A DNA stretch of 59,962 nucleotides from Muribaculaceae bacterium (GTDB lineage: Bacteria > Bacteroidota > Bacteroidia > Bacteroidales > Muribaculaceae), in NCBI GenBank assembly GCA_022509145.1, contig JAFLTX010000003.1, forward strand, positions 1-59,962. Direction: 5' to 3'. Made by a program: the position numbers and the translations under genes. Numbering within the stretch: the first letter of the stretch is position 1; each line of letters begins with the position of its first letter. Shown here piece by piece: positions 26,662 to 35,302 of the stretch. The notes below the pieces were generated by a model. That model did no database searches. It was not told the DNA's origin and was given only the letters and a program-made list of their open reading frames with translations.

Positions 26662-27417
26662 ATGAGAAAGAATATTGTTGCAGGCAACTGGAAAATGAAC
26701 ACCACCCTCGACGAAGGAGTGGAGCTCGCCAATGAAATCAACGCAAAGGTAAAAGAGACAGCTCATAATTGCGACGTAATAATCTGCGTTCCCTTTACCC
26801 ACCTCACCTCCGTCAACGCTATGATCGAGCCCGACGTAGTGGCTCTCGGTGCCGAGAACTGCTCGGAGCACGACAAAGGTGCTTACACCGGCGAAGTGAG
26901 CGCTGCTATGGTGAAATCCACAGGCGCAACCCACGTGATCCTTGGCCACAGCGAACGCCGGCAATACTTCGGCGAAAACAACGAGCAACTCCTTGCCAAG
27001 ACCCGTCAGGCCCTCGCCAACGGCCTCACACCCATCTTCTGCGTGGGCGAAGTGCTCGAAGACCGCGAAAACGGCTCTTACAACGACGTGGTGCAAGCAC
27101 AGGTGGAAGCTCTTTTCCAGCTCTCTAAAGAAGACTTTGAAAAATTAATAATAGCCTACGAACCCGTTTGGGCCATCGGAACCGGCAAGACCGCTACTGC
27201 GGAGCAGGCACAGGATATGCACGCCCATATCCGCAAAGTGATAGCTGAGAAATACGGCAAGGAAACAGCCGACTCCACTTCAATTCTCTACGGTGGAAGC
27301 TGCAAGCCCGAAAACGCCCGCGAGCTCTTCTCGAAGCCCGACGTCGACGGCGGTCTTATCGGCGGCGCTGCCCTCAAGGCCGACTCGTTCTTAGGCATAA
27401 TTGAAGCATTTAATTGA
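26662..27417 (+). CDS. tpiA: Triosephosphate isomerase
   Basis: A 251-residue glycolytic enzyme interconverting dihydroxyacetone phosphate and glyceraldehyde 3-phosphate. Active-site residues are visible: Lys11 (NWKMN), His96 (LGHSERR) and Glu167 ([11 protein letters not shown], which also forms the closing loop). The phosphate-binding YGGS and GGALK near the end are intact. The length is standard. It leads an operon with a SPOR-domain gene that overlaps it by four bases and with folE. Confidence 0.97.
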   Translation: MRKNIVAGNWKMNTTLDEGVELANEINAKVKETAHNCDVIICVPFTHLTSVNAMIEPDVVALGAENCSEHDKGAYTGEVSAAMVKSTGATHVILGHSERRQYFGENNEQLLAKTRQALANGLTPIFCVGEVLEDRENGSYNDVVQAQVEALFQLSKEDFEKLIIAYEPVWAIGTGKTATAEQAQDMHAHIRKVIAEKYGKETADSTSILYGGSCKPENARELFSKPDVDGGLIGGAALKADSFLGIIEAFN

Positions 27418-27953
27418 AAACCTACCGTTTACCTCATCTCTTCGCAGGGATTATCATTCTCTCCTCGCTCCTGATCCCAGCCTTCGCCAAGGCTCAATCA
27501 GAAGACGAAGTCCCCACTGAAGAAATCAACGCTATCCTCAGAATAATTGAAGAGGAAAGCGCCATCGCCACATACGACATCCCCGGAGACATCCTCGAGA
27601 ATCTCACCAAAAATCCGGCCAACCTCAAGAGGCCCGGAGAAGGGAAAAAACGTGTGGGCACAGCTGCCGTCAAAAAGCTGCAGGGATATCGCATCCAGGT
27701 GTTCAGCGACGGCCGCAACCCCTCCACACTCCAGTCGCGCGCACGCGCCAGGGGTAACGCCGTTGTGGCACGGTTTCCTAAGTATCGGGGTCAGATTTAC
27801 TCCTTCTCCTCATCTCCCAACTGGTATACCCGCATCGGCAACTTCCCGACAATCAAAGAAGCCAATGACGCCCTGGCCGAGCTCAAAGCCGCATTCCCGG
27901 CTTTCGCTCCCGAGATGAGAGTTGTAAAAAGCCCTATCACAATCATAAGATAA
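27414..27953 (+). CDS. Exported SPOR-domain protein, TTG start
   Basis: A 179-residue protein. A signal peptide ([23 protein letters not shown]) leads into a short acidic region and a C-terminal SPOR-like domain (about 90-175; [33 protein letters not shown]). SPOR domains bind denuded septal peptidoglycan. The start must be TTG at 27414: no in-frame ATG or GTG precedes the signal peptide, and the only later ATG is near the C-terminus. The TTGA overlap with the tpiA stop indicates translational coupling. The role in division or wall upkeep is inferred from the domain. Confidence 0.85.
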   Translation: MKTYRLPHLFAGIIILSSLLIPAFAKAQSEDEVPTEEINAILRIIEEESAIATYDIPGDILENLTKNPANLKRPGEGKKRVGTAAVKKLQGYRIQVFSDGRNPSTLQSRARARGNAVVARFPKYRGQIYSFSSSPNWYTRIGNFPTIKEANDALAELKAAFPAFAPEMRVVKSPITIIR

Positions 27954-27956
27954 AGA

Positions 27957-28535
27957 ATGGAAAACCAAAACTCCATCGAAGAACGCACACGGCTCATAGC
28001 CGAACACTATCGTGAAATACTGAAGCTGATAGGGGAGGACCCTTCCCGCGAAGGACTCCTCAAGACCCCCGAACGTGCAGCCAAAGCGCTGGTGGCAATC
28101 ACCTCCGGATATACATCTGACCCCGTGGCGATCGCGCACAAAGCGATATTCAACCACACAGGCTCGCGCATCGTGGTAGTGAAAGACATTGAATTCTACA
28201 GCATGTGCGAGCACCACATCCTGCCGTTCTTCGGACACATCTCCGTGGGCTACATCCCGAAAGGGAAAATCATCGGCCTCTCGAAGCTGCCGAGGATCAT
28301 CGACTGCTTCGCACGCAGACTGCAAGTGCAGGAAAACCTTACAGCAGAAATCTGCAACTTCCTGACCAAAGAGATACCGAACGAAGGAGTGATCGTGACC
28401 TGCGATGCCCAGCACCTCTGCATGAAGATGCGCGGTGTAGAGAAGCAAGACTCATCCACACTCACCTACGACTGCTCCGGCAACTTCCTCACCGACCCCT
28501 CCCTCCGCTCCGAATTCTTCCGCCTCCTCTCCTAA
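27957..28535 (+). CDS. folE: GTP cyclohydrolase I
   Basis: A 192-residue enzyme catalysing the first step from GTP to dihydroneopterin triphosphate in folate (tetrahydropterin) synthesis. Zinc ligands Cys84 and His87 (CEHHILPFFG) and Cys155 (CDAQHLCMKMRG) are present, as is GLSKLPRI of the GTP pocket. Length fits the type IA enzyme. It begins three bases after the SPOR gene, so it is the third gene of the tpiA operon, an arrangement with no obvious metabolic logic. Confidence 0.96.
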   Translation: MENQNSIEERTRLIAEHYREILKLIGEDPSREGLLKTPERAAKALVAITSGYTSDPVAIAHKAIFNHTGSRIVVVKDIEFYSMCEHHILPFFGHISVGYIPKGKIIGLSKLPRIIDCFARRLQVQENLTAEICNFLTKEIPNEGVIVTCDAQHLCMKMRGVEKQDSSTLTYDCSGNFLTDPSLRSEFFRLLS

Positions 28536-28592
28536 CCCCCCCACAAAGTGGATGGATGCGTCCAACTAACTCAGTGGGCACATCAAGCTAAG

Positions 28593-28627
28593 AGCAGGAG
28601 GACTCCCTGAATTGGAATCATCCTGCT
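28593..28627. repeat. Imperfect inverted repeat between convergent folE and MBL genes
   Basis: AGCAGGA (28593-28599) and TCCTGCT (28621-28627) pair, with further partial pairing inside (GGACTCC with GGAATC). No T run follows, so it may be a weak bidirectional transcription end or nothing. Confidence 0.35.
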
Positions 28628-28659
28628 ACTGTCACTAAAATTTAATTACTTGGGGATTT

Positions 28660-29304
28660 TCAACCTCTGACGAAGGGGTTGCTCTGCTTCTCGCGGCCTA
28701 TGGTGGTGGGGCCTCCGTGACCGGGATAGACCACGGTATCGTCGGGGAGGGTATACAGCCGCTTCTTTATCGAATACAGCAGTTTGGCCATGTCGCCTCC
28801 GGGCAGGTCGGTGCGCCCGATGCTCCCTTCAAACAGTGAATCGCCCGAGATGATAAAGCCGTCGGCCTTGTCATACAGCACGATCCCGCCCGGAGAATGT
28901 CCGGGTGTGTGGATCACCTCCAATTCTCCGTTTCCCACTTTTATCTTATCACCGTCTTTCAGGTCTTTGCTTACACCGGCGCTCTCTATCTTGAACGGCA
29001 GCCCGAACTGCTGCGCCTGCTCCAGCATCCTGGTTCCGAGAAATGCATCGTCGGGGTGAGCCAAGACATCCGCGTCGTATTTCCTGGCCAACCCGGTGTT
29101 GGCCAAAGCATGGTCAATATGCAGATGCGTGTTGATTATCCCCACTACCTTGAGCTGGTTCTCGGCCAAAAATTCATCAATGGTGTCGATCTCGCGGTTG
29201 TCTACTATTCCGGGGTCTACAATTACAGCCTCCTTGCCTTCAGGATCGTATACCACGTAACAATTTACTCCGAAAAGCAGCAATGGGAAGGTCTTGACTT
29301 TCAT
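28660..29304 (-). CDS. Glyoxalase II-like metallo-beta-lactamase hydrolase
   Basis: A 214-residue metal hydrolase. The signature HLHIDH is at 60-65. The later metal ligands are in HTPGHSPGG (near 135) and the Asp in ISGDSLFEGSIGRTD. The final His is in YPGHGGPT. This is the pattern of YcbL-type small glyoxalase II-like thioesterases; the true substrate is unknown. The start codon overlaps the rsmG stop by four bases. It is the last gene of the minus-strand operon that starts with dapA. Confidence 0.88.
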   Translation of the reverse strand: MKVKTFPLLLFGVNCYVVYDPEGKEAVIVDPGIVDNREIDTIDEFLAENQLKVVGIINTHLHIDHALANTGLARKYDADVLAHPDDAFLGTRMLEQAQQFGLPFKIESAGVSKDLKDGDKIKVGNGELEVIHTPGHSPGGIVLYDKADGFIISGDSLFEGSIGRTDLPGGDMAKLLYSIKKRLYTLPDDTVVYPGHGGPTTIGREKQSNPFVRG

Positions 29305-29933
29305 AACGGTGCGAATATTATCTTCTTGGTTTTAAAGTATTCTTCGTTGAAATAGGTAGAAATATCCACCACCTCACACGGCGTGCCTGCGGCCGCTACC
29401 TCCTCGGCCACGTCGCCACCCTTGAGCGCTATGAGACCGTTGGATATGGCATTCACCGACACCGGTTTGATGTTGCGCCTTGCGAGCTTTACCAGCTCCG
29501 GAAGGGGCATCACGGCCCGGCTCACCACAAAATCGGCCATCATCTTGCACTCCCGAAAGTCTCCGTGCTGGAATGTCACGTTCTTGAGGCCGCATTCGTC
29601 TGCGATGGCTGCTGCCACTCCGAGCTTCTTCCTGATACGGTCAACCAGATGAAACTTCACTTCAGGGAAAAATATCGCGAGCGGCAAAGCCGGGAAACCG
29701 CCCCCTGTGCCAAGATCGATTACCGTCGTGCCGGGCTCAAACTTGATAAACTTCGCTATCGCGAGCGAGTGGAGGATATGGTTTACCTCAATGTTGTCGA
29801 TATCTTTCCTGCTTATTACGTTGATCTTCTCGTTCCAGCGCATACAGGTGTAAGCCAGCTGATTAAGCTGCTCTTTCTGCCTGCCCGTTAAGTCGGGAAA
29901 GTATTGCGTTATGGTGTTGAAATATTCTATCAT
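29301..29933 (-). CDS. rsmG: 16S rRNA (guanine-527-N7)-methyltransferase RsmG
   Basis: A 210-residue Rossmann-fold methyltransferase that methylates G527 of 16S rRNA. The SAM-binding motif VIDLGTGGGFP is at 71-81, followed by LPLAIFFPEVKFHLVDRIRKK, which is characteristic of the family, and FVVSRAVMPLPELV further on. Length is normal. It is in a tight minus-strand operon, starting right at the stop of the ABC permease and overlapping the next gene. Confidence 0.95.
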   Translation of the reverse strand: MIEYFNTITQYFPDLTGRQKEQLNQLAYTCMRWNEKINVISRKDIDNIEVNHILHSLAIAKFIKFEPGTTVIDLGTGGGFPALPLAIFFPEVKFHLVDRIRKKLGVAAAIADECGLKNVTFQHGDFRECKMMADFVVSRAVMPLPELVKLARRNIKPVSVNAISNGLIALKGGDVAEEVAAAGTPCEVVDISTYFNEEYFKTKKIIFAPL

Positions 29934-30842
29934 TTAACGTGTTTTTAGCATGGTTCCAATTTCGCGCAGTCCTATCTTCTTACCCCTCAGCAAGATGGAG
30001 GAGGTGTAAATCTTCCCTGACAACACCACCGCACCTCCCGCAAAGAGAAAAAGCGACGCCAATCCGCACAAGCTGAGCCAGAGCGGTGCCTCTTTTGAGG
30101 CCGAAATCACGGTCAGAAGCGTCGGGGCAGTGAAAGGGATGAAGCTGCAGGCCATCGCAAGGCCTCCTCCGGCGTGGTCTACGGCATATTCTCCAATGTA
30201 GAAAGAGGCGAGCAGAAGCATCGTAAGCAGCGTTACGTAGCCTTGATTCTCGTTATTCTTGTCGGTCATCGCGCCCACGGCTGCAAAAAGCGACGCATAA
30301 AATATGTAACCTCCTATGAAATAAAGGAAAGACCAGACAAACGCCATCCAGAGGGTAGGGTTCAACAAATAATTCCACGGCAACCCATGGCCCGAAACCA
30401 ACATAAGCAAGACGGCAAACACCACAATCATCGCCATCCAGATCAAGAGCTGGAAGAGCCCTACGATCCCCACAGAGATTATCTTTGCGAGCATCATCGT
30501 GCGCCCGTCTACACACGTCGCCAGAATCTCCACTATACGGTTCCCTTTCTCGGTCTTCACTTTATTAAAAACCATGGCGCCGTATATCATCAGAAAGATT
30601 ACGGGAAATATCCCCAGCATCATGGCAAGCGCCTTGAGAGGAGTCATCTCGTCGGCCGACGGTCCGGCGTTCATCCCCTCCGACATCTTCATCAGCGAGT
30701 CGGAATCAGCCATCAGAAACCCTACGCATATACCAAACACGGCCAACAACACCGGAATGAGAAAAGTAGTTATCCAAAACGACTTTGCCATCACGTCGGT
30801 CTTGACTTCGTTTGCTATTATGATGCGTAATTTCGACTTCAT
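29934..30842 (-). CDS. ABC transporter permease (NatB-like)
   Basis: A 302-residue inner-membrane protein with one N-terminal helix (SFWITTFLIPVLLAVFGICVGFL), a periplasmic stretch, and five more helices. The start (SKLRIIIANEVKTDVMAKSFWIT) is typical of ABC-2 type permeases paired with NatA. The gene is shorter than many NatB proteins, which have around 400 residues. It pairs with the ATPase gene 72 bases upstream. Its substrate (sodium, drug or other) cannot be read from sequence. Confidence 0.82.
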   Translation of the reverse strand: MKSKLRIIIANEVKTDVMAKSFWITTFLIPVLLAVFGICVGFLMADSDSLMKMSEGMNAGPSADEMTPLKALAMMLGIFPVIFLMIYGAMVFNKVKTEKGNRIVEILATCVDGRTMMLAKIISVGIVGLFQLLIWMAMIVVFAVLLMLVSGHGLPWNYLLNPTLWMAFVWSFLYFIGGYIFYASLFAAVGAMTDKNNENQGYVTLLTMLLLASFYIGEYAVDHAGGGLAMACSFIPFTAPTLLTVISASKEAPLWLSLCGLASLFLFAGGAVVLSGKIYTSSILLRGKKIGLREIGTMLKTR

Positions 30843-30914
30843 CCTTCCTTCTTTTTGCCGCTTGTTTCTTTTATCTCATCAAATTTTCCAACATATCTTG
30901 CTTGGGTGCTCCGT

Positions 30915-31913
30915 TTATTGTCTCCTAAATTCACTTGCGCCAGCATCATCCACACCTTCAAGCGATGCTTTAACAGGCCTGCCTGAAGCAGTGAGTTTCA
31001 GGAATATATCCGTAAGAGAGGGGAGAGCTTCCTCAAAATGAAGTATCTCGCTTTGATACGAAGCAAGGTTCAAAACTTTGTAGTTTGACACTCCCTCTTT
31101 TTTATCGATTTTATAAGCATACCCTTTCCGGTTTCCACGTTCTCCCTGACTCTCCATGGCGTTTACCAGGCCGCTCGAGATGAAACTCTCGGTGTGAAGC
31201 GGGGTGGCTGTTGTGAGCAGTAGCGTGTCTTCTTTAAATGAGTCTTTGATGTTGGTTATGCTGTCGTGTACGAGGAGTTCTCCCTTGTTGATCAACGCTA
31301 TATCGCGGCAAATCTCCTCGATCGCACTCATGTTGTGCGACGATATCACCACGGTCGCGCCCTTATCATGCAGCAATGTGATCAAGTCTTTCAACACCGC
31401 CCCGTTGATAGGGTCAAACCCGCTGAAAGGCTCGTCGAGTATCACCAATTCCGGCTCATGCACTATCGTGGCGATTATCTGCACTTTCTGCTGATTCCCC
31501 TTCGACAGCTCCTTGATACGCCGGCGCCTGTCGTTTTGCAAGGAAAACATCTCCAGATATTCACCCATGGCGCGGCGCAGTTTTCTGTCGTCTCCGCCTC
31601 GCAATCGCCCGAAAAACATTATCTGGTCTTCTATGCGCATCTTGTCATAGAGGCCTCTCTCTTCAGGCATATACCCGATGTGCGCAGCCGAAGCATAAGA
31701 CACTCTGTTCCCGTTTAGGAGCACCTCACCGCGGTCGGCAGTCATTATGGAGTTGACGATACGCAGCAGCGTAGTCTTCCCGGCGCCGTTTGGGCCCAAC
31801 AGTCCGCAGATGCTCCCGCGCTCCACGTCGAGCGACACCCCGTTTAACGCCCTTACGTTCGCAAACTGCTTTTCGACGTCTTTTACCCTTAATATAGCGT
31901 CGTCGGTCTTCAT
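30915..31913 (-). CDS. ABC transporter ATP-binding protein (NatA-like)
   Basis: A 332-residue ATPase. Walker A GPNGAGKT is at 40-47, the signature LSKGNQQKVQ near 142 and Walker B LVILDEPFSGFD follow, and the His switch is in VVISSHNMS. The extra C-terminal part (about 230-332) is like the NatA family. It partners with the downstream permease. The stop is 72 bases before that gene, and its start overlaps the dnaG stop by four bases. Confidence 0.92.
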   Translation of the reverse strand: MKTDDAILRVKDVEKQFANVRALNGVSLDVERGSICGLLGPNGAGKTTLLRIVNSIMTADRGEVLLNGNRVSYASAAHIGYMPEERGLYDKMRIEDQIMFFGRLRGGDDRKLRRAMGEYLEMFSLQNDRRRRIKELSKGNQQKVQIIATIVHEPELVILDEPFSGFDPINGAVLKDLITLLHDKGATVVISSHNMSAIEEICRDIALINKGELLVHDSITNIKDSFKEDTLLLTTATPLHTESFISSGLVNAMESQGERGNRKGYAYKIDKKEGVSNYKVLNLASYQSEILHFEEALPSLTDIFLKLTASGRPVKASLEGVDDAGASEFRRQ

Positions 31914-34063
31914 CGGGGGGCAATTATTCTGTCGCCGAGGTTCTCGGCCAACTTTGAACGGAAGTGGTGCAGCTTCGTCAGCTGTTCCATCAGCTCCTTC
32001 TGAGCCTCCACATCGTTGGCCTCAACTGCCTCGATCACTTTTTTCTGAAGCTCCTGCACCTGCCTGTTCACAATCTCGGCACGCAGTTCCGAAAGCGCGC
32101 GCGGCACAAGCTCTTCAAGCTTATCCTCCTCGGCTATCGGGCGCTCTGCGTTTCGGGTAAAGATCACGCTCAATGTGTGGCGTTCGGCCACCAGTTCCGT
32201 AGCCAGCTGCCTCACCTCATCATCCTCATGGTTAAGAAGATACCCTACGGAATATTCAATTGCAAACTCCTTGAGCATCTCTGCGCGACTCGCTTCTTCG
32301 CGTCTCGCAAACTTCTTCTCCTCACTCCTGATTTTGGCCATCGAGCCGCCTTCCTCCATCAGCCGGTTGCGAAATGCCTCCCGCTCTGCAGCCAATTTCT
32401 CTTCGGCGCTCTTCTTGTAATGCTCCAGTTCCTCGTTGAAAGCAGCATGATTCGCCCTGATCAGATCAAAGACTCTCTCATGCACTGGCGATGTAAACCG
32501 TATCCCGTCGGCTTTGAACTCCTCGTCAACGAAGTTTATCACCGAAATCTGCTCCTCGTCAAACGTCATCTGCAGATACCCGTATCTGATGCAATATTTA
32601 AGCAGCTCACGCTCCTGCTTTATATAGAGTTCGGGCACTTTCTCCTTCCCGCCGTCCTTCTCGCCGTCAGCGGGAGCAAGCTGCTCGGCCGCGCTTCTCT
32701 CTCCGGCCACCTGCTGCCCAACTTCACGCTGCGGCCGCTGAGTATAGACGTTCCGCGCGTCTGGAGTCTGGCGCTGGGCTATCCCCACTTGCCTCGCAAT
32801 TACACTCTCGTCTATCTTCGTGAGCTCGGCACACTCCTTGATATACGTTATCCGCTCGATCTCGTCGGGAATATGCGCGATGGAGGTAACCACACTCCTT
32901 ACCGCTTCCGAAATCGCCTGCGGATTGTTTCCCGCGCTTTGCAGCAACGCCTGTATCTTGTAGCGGATAAAGTCGGTCTGATGGGTCTCGATATAGTTTA
33001 AAAACTCCTCGGGGGTATGTTTCTTGGCAAACGAGTCGGGGTCTTCGCCGTCGGGCAAGAGGAGCACCTTTACGTGCAACCCCTGCGAAAGCAACATATC
33101 TATCCCCCTGAGCGAAGCTTTTATCCCGGCGGCGTCGCCGTCATATATAAGCGTTACATTCTCTGTAAAACGGTGAATCAGAGACACCTGGCTCTCGGTC
33201 AACGCTGTTCCCGAGGACGCCACAACATTTTGCAGCCCCGCCTGCGCCGAGCTGATCACGTCAAGATATCCCTCCATTAGAAACACGCGGTCGAGCCTTA
33301 TCATCTCCGGCTTCGCCTCATAGATGCCGTATAGTTCGTTGCTCTTGATGTATATCGGTGTCTCTGCCGTGTTGATATATTTCGCCGCCTCGCCTCTGAG
33401 CGCACGTCCTCCGAAGGCCACCGGCTTCCCCGAAGTGTTACGGATAGGGAAGATCACCCTCCCTCTGAATTTCTCATACTGTTTCCCTTGTGCCCAGACC
33501 CCGGTGATTCCGATCTTATTGAATACCTCAAGCTCAAAGCCGCTATTGCGTGCTTTCTCGATCAGATCCCGGCCCGATTCCAGAGAATACCCCAGCTTAT
33601 ATTTCTTGATGGCTGCGTCGGTGATGCCCCGATGATAAAGGTAAGCCAGCCCCACATTGCGTCCCTCTTCGGTATTATAAAGGGTGTCGTGGAAGTAATT
33701 CATCGCCCATTCGCTGGCCACCAGCATCTCCTCGCGCTCGCTCATGCGCCGGCGCTCCTCGTCGGTCAGCTCGCGCTCCCTTACCGGGATGTTATATTTT
33801 TTTGCAAGCAGCAGCAGCGCTTCCGTGTAGCTTATCCCTTCCTTCTCCATCAGGAAGTTCACCGGTGAACCGCCCTTCTTGCAGGAGAAGCAATGGCAAA
33901 AATTCTTCTTCGGGCTCACCGAGAAAGAGGGCGTCCGCTCGTTGTGAAACGGGCAGAGTCCCATGTAGTTGGCGCCCCTGCGTGTAAGCCGCACGTAGTC
34001 GCCCACCACCTCCACAATATTGGCAGCGTCTTTGATGCGCTGCTGAGTTTCCCGGTCTATCAC
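31910..34063 (-). CDS. dnaG: DNA primase
   Basis: A 717-residue replication primase that makes RNA primers at the fork. A CHC2 zinc finger uses Cys37, His40, Cys58 and Cys61 (CPFHNERTPS, CHCFSC). The RNA-polymerase TOPRIM domain shows MEGYLDVISSAQAG and YDGDAAG. The C-terminal third, with a long charged coiled-coil-like stretch (AEREAFRNRLMEEGG), is longer than in the E. coli enzyme, as is common in Bacteroidota, and should bind DnaB. It is 9 bases after dapA. Confidence 0.96.
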   Translation of the reverse strand: MIDRETQQRIKDAANIVEVVGDYVRLTRRGANYMGLCPFHNERTPSFSVSPKKNFCHCFSCKKGGSPVNFLMEKEGISYTEALLLLAKKYNIPVRERELTDEERRRMSEREEMLVASEWAMNYFHDTLYNTEEGRNVGLAYLYHRGITDAAIKKYKLGYSLESGRDLIEKARNSGFELEVFNKIGITGVWAQGKQYEKFRGRVIFPIRNTSGKPVAFGGRALRGEAAKYINTAETPIYIKSNELYGIYEAKPEMIRLDRVFLMEGYLDVISSAQAGLQNVVASSGTALTESQVSLIHRFTENVTLIYDGDAAGIKASLRGIDMLLSQGLHVKVLLLPDGEDPDSFAKKHTPEEFLNYIETHQTDFIRYKIQALLQSAGNNPQAISEAVRSVVTSIAHIPDEIERITYIKECAELTKIDESVIARQVGIAQRQTPDARNVYTQRPQREVGQQVAGERSAAEQLAPADGEKDGGKEKVPELYIKQERELLKYCIRYGYLQMTFDEEQISVINFVDEEFKADGIRFTSPVHERVFDLIRANHAAFNEELEHYKKSAEEKLAAEREAFRNRLMEEGGSMAKIRSEEKKFARREEASRAEMLKEFAIEYSVGYLLNHEDDEVRQLATELVAERHTLSVIFTRNAERPIAEEDKLEELVPRALSELRAEIVNRQVQELQKKVIEAVEANDVEAQKELMEQLTKLHHFRSKLAENLGDRIIAPR

Positions 34064-34072
34064 TCTTTTCTC

Positions 34073-34948
34073 TTATAAGGCAGCGTATTCTGCATCGATG
34101 GTCTGCGCCACTTCTTCCGAAACGGGCACCAGCGGCAGACGCAATATATTCTTGCAAAGCCCCATCTTCGAGAGCAGGTATTTGATGCCGCAGGGATTGC
34201 CGTCGGCAAAGACAGCTTTGGTCAAAAGCTTGAGCTTCAGATGGGTGTCTTTGGCCTCGTCAATGTCGATCACCTTGGTGTCGGCTATGCAGCACACTTC
34301 CTTCGGCAGCGCGTTGGCCATGACGGAGATCACACCGTCGGCCCCGGCGTTCACCAGATGGAAAGTCAAGGCATCGTCGCCCGAATAGAGCTTGAATCCG
34401 GCCGGACGCCTGTAGATTATCTCTTCGATTTGGAACAGTTTTCCCGAGGCTTCTTTGATGCCGATGATATTCGGATTTTTGGCCAGCGAGAGGGTAGTGG
34501 CCGGCTCCATGTTGATACCCGTGCGCCCGGGCACGTTGTATAGGATTATCGGACGTGGAGCAGCTGCCGCCAGCGCGGTGTAGTGTTCATACAGACCTTT
34601 CTGCGTGGGCTTTACGTAGTAGGGCGTTACCGTCAGCAACGCGTCTATGCCGTTGTAGTCATAATTTTCAAACCCTTCGATCAACTCTGCGGTTGAAATC
34701 CCGCCGTAGCCCAACACGATGGGCACACGGTTGGCCGCAACCTCCTTTACGAAGGCTATCACAGCCAGGCGCTCCTTAAGCGTAAGCAACGCCGTCTCGC
34801 CCGTGGTGCCGAGCACCACCAGGAAGTCGGCGCCTGCCGTGATTACGTGGTTTACAATCCGGGAGAGGGAATCGAAATCTATCGAAAGGTCTTCGTTAAA
34901 CGGCGTCACAAGCGCCACGCCGTTACCTGAAATCTGCTCGTATCTCAT
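34073..34948 (-). CDS. dapA: 4-hydroxy-tetrahydrodipicolinate synthase
   Basis: A 291-residue lyase of the lysine and diaminopimelate pathway, condensing pyruvate with aspartate semialdehyde. The start is placed at ATG 34948 (MRYEQISGNG); an open frame continues upstream to 35017 but that sequence (LRREEGRTEAQK) is unlike the family. The Schiff-base Lys165 is in GIKEASG, Tyr137 in ILYNVPGRTG and Thr49 in LGTTGE. Leading gene of the dapA-dnaG-ABC-rsmG-MBL operon. TAAATTTG (35043-35050, minus strand) is a probable -7 element. Confidence 0.94.
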   Translation of the reverse strand: MRYEQISGNGVALVTPFNEDLSIDFDSLSRIVNHVITAGADFLVVLGTTGETALLTLKERLAVIAFVKEVAANRVPIVLGYGGISTAELIEGFENYDYNGIDALLTVTPYYVKPTQKGLYEHYTALAAAAPRPIILYNVPGRTGINMEPATTLSLAKNPNIIGIKEASGKLFQIEEIIYRRPAGFKLYSGDDALTFHLVNAGADGVISVMANALPKEVCCIADTKVIDIDEAKDTHLKLKLLTKAVFADGNPCGIKYLLSKMGLCKNILRLPLVPVSEEVAQTIDAEYAAL

Positions 34949-35042
34949 CTTGAAATCTATTTTGCAAGTTTTCTGCGCCTCGGTGCGCCCCTCTTCCCTT
35001 CGCAGAAGAAAGCCCACACCGACTCAAACTTAAATTCAAAAG

Positions 35043-35050
35043 CAAATTTA
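35043..35050 (-). promoter_or_regulatory. -7 element upstream of dapA
   Basis: TAAATTTG on the minus strand matches the Bacteroidota -7 consensus and lies 95 bases from the dapA ATG. I see no good TTTG at 19-21 bases upstream. Confidence 0.4.
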
Positions 35051-35190
35051 CAAATTTTTTATCAAAATCCCACCACCTCTCCTCCCCAAATCCAAAAAGA
35101 CCCGTCGGTCGCCCCCGACCCGCAAACTCACTCCCATCTCAACCCAACTTAAAAGCATTGATGATAACCGGCTTCAAATCAACAACCCCT

Positions 35191-35302
35191 AATCGCAGAA
35201 ATTTGTAAAATTCACATCTATAATCGCAATTTTTTGTAAAAATCAAGCTTATAATCGCAGAAATTTGTAAATTTGTAAGTGCATAATCGTAATTTTTTGT
35301 AA
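35191..35302 (+). repeat. Four 18-base repeats in 31-32 base phase before the AbiEi-Fic gene
   Basis: Units at 35191-35208 and 35253-35270 are identical (AATCGCAGAAATTTGTAA). Units at 35222-35239 and 35285-35302 are variants (AATCGCAATTTTTTGTAA and the same with CGT for CGC). The starts are 31, 31 and 32 bases apart, close to three helical turns. The two types alternate. The last unit ends on the A of the start codon. The spacers of 13-14 bases differ. Most likely they are operator sites for the protein encoded next. The region 34949-35190 holds no other gene. Confidence 0.8.

Noticed and set aside
35191-35302. CRISPR array
   Set aside because: The repeats are 18 bases with 13-14 base spacers, come in two alternating types, run into a start codon, and no cas gene is near.
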